34,681 nucleotides of DNA from UBA1205 sp045534635. GTDB taxonomy: Bacteria; Bacteroidota; Bacteroidia; Bacteroidales; WCHB1-69. Of the stretch, positions 30,331-34,681 are shown piece after piece. The translations under genes were made by a program, and so were the position numbers. Under the pieces are notes generated by a model, which searched no databases, was not told the DNA's origin, and worked only from the letters and a program-made list of their open reading frames with translations. The stretch's first letter is position 1. Every line of letters starts with the position of its first letter. The stretch spans positions 1-34,681 of the forward strand of contig JAZSKB010000021.1 of assembly GCA_045534635.1 (NCBI GenBank), read 5' to 3'.

Positions 30331-32928
30331 ATGCGTAGATTAAAATTATTGATTATAATTCTTTGTTTAACCTTTGTAGGAAAGGGCTTTTCTCAAGTGT
30401 CTTTGGGCGGAGGGCAAGGTATATCACTCAATTATAATAATCCAGAAGAATACGAGATAGGTGGTATCACTTTTAGTGGTACAGGTCGATGTGATTTGCG
30501 AAGCCTGAATTTTGCAGTAGGCGAAAAAATACAAATTCCCGGAGATAAAATTAAAAAAACTATTCAACGTTTGGCTTCTATGGGCTTGTTTAAAGATAAT
30601 ATTAAAATTACAGCCTCAAAAGTAGAAGGAAAAGTTATCTTTTTAGATATTTATCTTGAAGAAATGCCTCGATTGAGTTCTTTTGTTTATAAAGGTGTTA
30701 AAAAAACTGATATAGAAGAATTTGAGAAAAAAATATCTTTGGTACAAGGGCGTGTGGTGAATGATAATTTGAAAACAATAGTTATCAATGTGATTTCGGA
30801 TTACTATAAACAAAAAGGATTTTATCATGTTCAAACTACAATAACAGAAGAATTAGATACTATGAATCAAAATTTTGTAATTCTAACTGTTGATGTCAAT
30901 AAAGGGAAGAAAGTAAAAGTTGGTACTATCAATGTTTATGGAAATAAAGAAATAGAATCTTCAACTTTGAGAATGGCAATGAAAGAAACTAAAACCAAAT
31001 TTTTGTTTCAACCATTTGAAAAATGGGATACAACAATCACAGATTTTTTCCGTAATCACAAAAAATATGAAGGAAAAGACCTTTTGCAATTGACAAAAAT
31101 GTATTTTGCCGATAGAGTAAGATTTCGATTCAAAGCCTCTAAATTTGACCAACAAAAATATGAAGAAGATAAAGTGTCTTTAGTTGCCAAAATGAATGAA
31201 TTGGGTTATCGAGATGCTTATATAAAAAGTGATAGTGTCTATTTGATAAGCAATAGAGAAATGAATATTGATATTGAAGTAGAAGAGGGGAAACGTTATT
31301 ATTTCCGCAATATCAAATGGGTTGGAAATACCAAATATTCATCAGATGTGTTGTCTAAAATATTGTCTATCAATAAAGGAGATGTGTATAATACGAAATT
31401 GTTGGAGCAAAATTTGAATATGAGTCCAGATAATATGGACGTAAGCTCTCTTTATTTAGATGATGGTTATTTGTTCTTTTATGCAATGCCAGTAGAAGTT
31501 TTGGTAGAAAATGATTCTATAGATTTAGAAATACGTATTCGAGAAGGCATACAAGCCAAAATAAATAAAGTAACTGTAAGCGGAAATACAAGAACATCGG
31601 ATAATGTTATTTTAAGAGAATTGGCAACAGTTCCAGGAGCAACATTTAGTCGTTCGGATATTATTCGTTCACAACGACAATTGTTACAATTAGGTTATTT
31701 CAATCAAGAAAATATGAATGTAATACCTAAAGCCGATGAAAAAACAGGAACAGTTGATTTGGAATATGTTGTAGAAGAAACTTCTTCCGACCAATTGGAG
31801 TTGTCAATAGGTTGGGGAGCAAGTATGTTTTATGGTTCTGTAGGATTGGCATTTAATAATTTTTCTACAAAAAAATTCTTTAAAAAGAATGCTTGGACTC
31901 CGGTCCCAAGCGGTGATGGACAACGTGTCGCTTTTAGAATACAAGTGTATTCCAATTATGCACAATATTATAGTTTTTCATTTACAGAACCTTGGGTAGG
32001 TGGTAAAAAACCTATTGCTATGAATTTTGGTGTATCTCATAGTAGAAATGCCGCTTACAATACAGAAAGAACGTCTCCAGATTATTATAGAATGGATATT
32101 ACACGATTTTTTATTGGCTTATCCAACCGCTTGAAACTTCCTGACGATTATTTTTATATGACAAATACACTTTCTTATGAAAGATATTATGTTGACAATT
32201 ATGCATATATCGCATTAATGGATTCAGGAACAGCGAATAGTATCAGTTATACTTTTGCTTTAGGTAGAAATTCTTTAGATGCTCCGATATATCCAAGAAC
32301 AGGTTCTGAAATGTTGTTCAGTGCTCAATTTACACCTCCTTATTCATTGTTTGGACATAAAAACTATAACGATATGTCTAATAATGAACGTTTTAAAATG
32401 TTGGAATTTCATAAATGGAAATTCAATTTTTCTCAATTTGTAAATATTGTTGAAAATTTGGTATTGAGTGCCCGTGTGAAATTTGGTTTTTTGGGTTGTT
32501 ACAACAAAAAAGTTGGTGTGATTCCATTTGAACGTTTTTATTTAGGAGGTAGCGGAATGACAACAAGTTATCTTTATGATAATCGAGAAATTGTAGGTAT
32601 GAGAGGTTATACCGACGAATCGTTATCCCCGACAGGTGGTGGTACTATTTATCAAAAATTTACTTTAGAATTGCGTTATCCAATCACATTAAATCCTTCT
32701 GCAACTGTGTATTTATTGGGATTTGTTGAATCTGGTAATTCATGGAGAAATTTTAATGAATATCAACCATTCAAAATGTATCGTTCTGCGGGTGTTGGGG
32801 TAAGAGTTTATTTGCCTATGTTTGGTTTGCTTGGTTTGGATTGGGGATATGGTTTTGATAATGTTCCGGGTAATTCAAATGCGAACAAATCTCAGTTCCA
32901 TTTTTCTATAGGTCAATCAATAGATTAA
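30331..32928 (+). CDS. bamA: Outer-membrane protein assembly factor BamA (Omp85)
   Basis: BamA is the essential outer-membrane insertase for beta-barrel proteins. I start at the ATG at 30331; the preceding TTG is also in frame. The product is about 865 residues with a signal ending GFSQ. The periplasmic half (to about residue 480) contains successive POTRA domains. Visible boundaries include VKVGTINVYGNKEIES, YYFRNIKWVGNTKYSS and AKINKVTVSGNTRTSD. The C-terminal half is a 16-strand-type barrel with the loop-6 motif MRGY (about residue 755). The last residue is Asp, not the usual aromatic residue. The operon context with uppS and skp supports the call. Confidence 0.95.
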   Translation: MRRLKLLIIILCLTFVGKGFSQVSLGGGQGISLNYNNPEEYEIGGITFSGTGRCDLRSLNFAVGEKIQIPGDKIKKTIQRLASMGLFKDNIKITASKVEGKVIFLDIYLEEMPRLSSFVYKGVKKTDIEEFEKKISLVQGRVVNDNLKTIVINVISDYYKQKGFYHVQTTITEELDTMNQNFVILTVDVNKGKKVKVGTINVYGNKEIESSTLRMAMKETKTKFLFQPFEKWDTTITDFFRNHKKYEGKDLLQLTKMYFADRVRFRFKASKFDQQKYEEDKVSLVAKMNELGYRDAYIKSDSVYLISNREMNIDIEVEEGKRYYFRNIKWVGNTKYSSDVLSKILSINKGDVYNTKLLEQNLNMSPDNMDVSSLYLDDGYLFFYAMPVEVLVENDSIDLEIRIREGIQAKINKVTVSGNTRTSDNVILRELATVPGATFSRSDIIRSQRQLLQLGYFNQENMNVIPKADEKTGTVDLEYVVEETSSDQLELSIGWGASMFYGSVGLAFNNFSTKKFFKKNAWTPVPSGDGQRVAFRIQVYSNYAQYYSFSFTEPWVGGKKPIAMNFGVSHSRNAAYNTERTSPDYYRMDITRFFIGLSNRLKLPDDYFYMTNTLSYERYYVDNYAYIALMDSGTANSISYTFALGRNSLDAPIYPRTGSEMLFSAQFTPPYSLFGHKNYNDMSNNERFKMLEFHKWKFNFSQFVNIVENLVLSARVKFGFLGCYNKKVGVIPFERFYLGGSGMTTSYLYDNREIVGMRGYTDESLSPTGGGTIYQKFTLELRYPITLNPSATVYLLGFVESGNSWRNFNEYQPFKMYRSAGVGVRVYLPMFGLLGLDWGYGFDNVPGNSNANKSQFHFSIGQSID

Positions 32929-32948
32929 TAATTTAAATAGTAGATATT

Positions 32949-33482
32949 ATGAAAAAATTATTCAGTATTTTAGTATTAACAGTAGGGATTTTTGTTAATG
33001 TATATGCACAAAAATATGCATATATAGATTCAGACTATATTCTTGGAAATATGCCAAGTTATGTAGAAGCACAAGCAGAATTAGAACGTTTGAGTATCAA
33101 TTGGCAAAAAGAAATTGAAGCAAAATTTAAAGAAATTGATGCAATGTATCGTAAGTATCAACAAGATGCTGTACTCTTGCCAGAAGAAGCAAAGGTAAGA
33201 CGACAAAATGAAATTATCAATGCTGAAAACGAAGCCAAAGAATTGCAAAAAAAACGTTTTGGTACTGATGGCGATTTATACAAAAAACGTGAAGAATTGA
33301 TAAAACCAATTCAAGATAGAGTTTTTACCGCTATCGAAGAATATGCTCGTGAACGTGCTTATGCTTTTGTTTTTGATAAAGCGGGAGATATGACTATCGT
33401 TTATGCAGATAGTAAATTCGATATTAATGACGATATATTAGCAAAATTGGGAATAGTTCCCGGAAATAAAGCTGACAAATAA
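32949..33482 (+). CDS. Skp/OmpH-family periplasmic chaperone
   Basis: Skp-like trimeric chaperones hold unfolded outer-membrane proteins on the way to BamA. The 177-residue protein has a signal ending VYAQ. The family opening KYAYIDSDYILGNMPSYVEA follows, then a long charged helical hairpin (about residues 40-120, rich in Glu, Lys and Gln) and a C-terminal strand region (YAFVFDKAGDMTIVYAD). It is 20 nt after bamA and ends the operon at a strong terminator. Many Bacteroidales loci carry two such genes in a row; only one is present here. Confidence 0.92.
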   Translation: MKKLFSILVLTVGIFVNVYAQKYAYIDSDYILGNMPSYVEAQAELERLSINWQKEIEAKFKEIDAMYRKYQQDAVLLPEEAKVRRQNEIINAENEAKELQKKRFGTDGDLYKKREELIKPIQDRVFTAIEEYARERAYAFVFDKAGDMTIVYADSKFDINDDILAKLGIVPGNKADK

Positions 33483-33498
33483 TCAAATAAAACGACAA

Positions 33499-33528
33499 AA
33501 AAACTCCCAGAATTTTCTGGGAGTTTTT
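33499..33528. terminator. Bidirectional terminator between skp and the VanZ-like gene
   Basis: AAAAACTCCCAGAA (33499-33512) and TTCTGGGAGTTTTT (33515-33528) form a perfect 14-bp stem with a 2-nt gap; the apical pairs probably open to make the loop. The A and T runs on both sides allow it to work for the convergent genes on either strand; its right arm touches the end of the VanZ-like gene. Confidence 0.9.
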
Positions 33529-33937
33529 ATTTTTTGAAAATCTTAATGGGGATTTTATTTTTTGTTTTTCTATATAAAAAAAATGCAAATAATCCTAAAA
33601 AAACTCCTATGCTATCGGCAAAAAAATCAAACAAATTACCGTCTCTGGAAATGAAATCCAAACTTTGAAACCATTCTGTAAATCCACTATATGTAAGGCA
33701 GATTAAACAAATGATACTATAATGCAATAGTTTGATATTTTTTAATGTTTGTTTAGAATAATCTGTTAAAATACAGAATGATAGTATGCCAAATATAATA
33801 AGATGAACAATTTTATCCCATTGTAACCAATCTTTAAAACTACGTACTGTTGGAATAAAATTTCCCGGAATAGCAATAAGAATAAAAATGATTATTCCAC
33901 AAAAAATAGATAACCGAAATTTTTGTAAAGTGTTCAT
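33527..33937 (-). CDS. VanZ-like family membrane protein
   Basis: The 136-residue protein has four hydrophobic helices (about residues 8-26, 44-58, 70-88 and 104-121). The family pattern includes WDKIVHLIIFGILSF and a later acidic DGNLFDFFADSIG. VanZ-like proteins are integral membrane proteins, one of which modifies teicoplanin resistance; the usual role is unknown. It lies downstream of gcvH on the same strand, a pairing common in Bacteroidales, although a terminator hairpin separates the two here. Confidence 0.85.
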   Translation of the reverse strand: MNTLQKFRLSIFCGIIIFILIAIPGNFIPTVRSFKDWLQWDKIVHLIIFGILSFCILTDYSKQTLKNIKLLHYSIICLICLTYSGFTEWFQSLDFISRDGNLFDFFADSIGVFLGLFAFFLYRKTKNKIPIKIFKK

Positions 33938-33948
33938 TATAAAACAAT

Positions 33949-33978
33949 AAAAAGGAGTAGAAAAACTACTCCTTTTTT
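33949..33978. terminator. Terminator of gcvH
   Basis: AAAAAGGAGTAG (33949-33960) and CTACTCCTTTTT (33966-33977) form a perfect 12-bp stem around AAAAA. On the minus strand it follows the gcvH stop by about 22 nt and ends in a T-run. It would limit read-through into the VanZ-like gene. Confidence 0.85.
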
Positions 33979-33999
33979 ATTATGAAGTAAGATGATAAA

Positions 34000-34380
34000 T
34001 TACAAACCAATTTCTTCAGTATATTGAGCAGCATTTAACAATTCATTAACTTCATCTGGGTTGGTCATTTTAATTTTGATAATCCAACCTTCGCCATAAG
34101 GGTCAGAATTTATAAGTGCTGGATTTTCTTCCAATTGAGCATTGAATTCTAAAACTTCACCACTTGCTGGCATAAATAAGTCAGAAACAGTTTTTACTGC
34201 TTCAATAGAACCAAAAGTTTCTTCTTTGTCAAGTGTTGAACCTTCGCAAGTTACGTCAACAAAAACGATGTCTCCTAATTCGTGTTGTGCAAAGTCGGTA
34301 ATACCGATAAATGCTTCATTTCCTTCTATACGAATCCATTCGTGGTCTTTTGTGTACTTTAAGTTTTCTAATACTTTCAT
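34000..34380 (-). CDS. gcvH: Glycine cleavage system H protein
   Basis: GcvH is the lipoylated carrier that shuttles the aminomethyl group between the P, T and L proteins of glycine cleavage. The 126-residue protein is the normal size. The lipoylation motif GSIEAVKTVSDLF is present with the acceptor Lys63. The opening YTKDHEWIR and the closing GEGWIIKIKMTNPDE are typical. It has its own candidate promoter (TACTTTTG on the minus strand at 34437-34430) and terminator. Confidence 0.97.
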   Translation of the reverse strand: MKVLENLKYTKDHEWIRIEGNEAFIGITDFAQHELGDIVFVDVTCEGSTLDKEETFGSIEAVKTVSDLFMPASGEVLEFNAQLEENPALINSDPYGEGWIIKIKMTNPDEVNELLNAAQYTEEIGL

Positions 34381-34429
34381 GTATCTATATTTTAAATGTT
34401 ATTAAATTAAAAAAATCAAATATATTTTA

Positions 34430-34437
34430 CAAAAGTA
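34430..34437 (-). promoter_or_regulatory. Candidate promoter of gcvH
   Basis: TACTTTTG on the minus strand matches the -7 consensus, about 50 nt upstream of the gcvH ATG. The -33 region is not distinctive. Confidence 0.5.
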
Positions 34438-34601
34438 TAATTTTTTTTTTAATTATTTCATATTTATCAATTTTTATTTTTTATAGATTTTACAAACAAA
34501 ATTACAGAAAATAGAAGCCTGAATTTTTAAAATGTCTTATAAAATTTTTTCTCCCTGTATAACAGTGTTTTAATAAAAAAAAGTAAAAAAAGTTGTATTT
34601 T

Positions 34602-34632
34602 TTTGTTTGTATTAAAAATTTTTGTATATTTG
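34602..34632 (+). promoter_or_regulatory. Rightward promoter reading out of the window
   Basis: TTTG (34602-34605) and TATATTTG (34625-34632), 19 nt apart, are a good match to the -33/-7 consensus and are followed by CAAAAAATT. No gene follows before the window ends at 34681. If the sequence is circular, this promoter would read into position 1 and the region upstream of 538. The rest of 34438-34601 shows no gene. Confidence 0.6.
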
Positions 34633-34656
34633 CAAAAAATTATAAATGTAAAAGAG

Positions 34657-34681
34657 CAAGTAACAGAAATAGAATAGAAAA
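34657..34681. repeat. Right copy of the 25-nt terminal direct repeat
   Basis: Identical to positions 1-25 in the same orientation; see that entry. It lies about 25 nt downstream of the rightward promoter's -7 box. Confidence 0.9.

Overview
The window is an AT-rich chromosomal segment from a member of the Bacteroidales, probably uncultured. Four things support this. Promoters carry the Bacteroidetes -7 box TAnnTTTG. Two secreted proteins end in type IX secretion (T9SS) C-terminal sorting domains. The porG-like/uppS/bamA/skp order matches the Porphyromonas gingivalis locus as I remember it. gcvH sits beside a vanZ-like gene, as in Bacteroides. I see no phage, plasmid, insertion sequence, transposase, integrase or CRISPR array. 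The first and last 25 bases are identical, so the sequence may have been assembled as a circle or may end in a repeat.

Layout. 1-537 has no convincing gene but holds a G10 tract and several strong inverted repeats. 538-3411 is a run of four secreted or lipoprotein genes of unknown function, closed by a terminator. 3553-4793 is upp and maf. 5161-11811 encodes a 2216-residue T9SS-exported protein with a long glycine-rich repeat region, behind a structured leader. 12158-12439 is a lone small lipoprotein on the minus strand. 12746-16139 runs glf, a GtrA-like gene, a GT2 glycosyltransferase, an unknown TPR-like gene and secG. tRNA-Gln(CUG) and a WaaE-like glycosyltransferase follow on the minus strand.

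17566-19239 is a pyrimidine unit: a promoter, a small ORF, a terminator-like hairpin, then pyrB and pyrI. The arrangement resembles leader-peptide attenuation. tRNA-Leu(GAG) follows. On the minus strand a DUF4369-like lipoprotein, nth and truA form an overlapping operon, and coaE has its own promoter that may give a nearly leaderless mRNA. A leucine-rich-repeat T9SS protein (22716-24890) is flanked by direct copies of a hairpin-forming repeat. Then come ffh and folD, and an envelope operon (two PorG/DUF6089-like barrels, uppS, bamA, skp). VanZ-like and gcvH are on the minus strand at the right end.

Together the window is mostly core metabolism and envelope biogenesis: UMP synthesis and salvage, CoA and folate cofactors, SRP/Sec export, BamA-Skp outer-membrane assembly and T9SS. 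Two variable-looking surface proteins and a cluster of unknown lipoproteins are set into it. I did not find a clearly new defence or mobile system. The best leads are the pyrB leader, the repeat-flanked LRR gene, the leader and repeats of the giant surface protein, and the unassigned lipoprotein operon.
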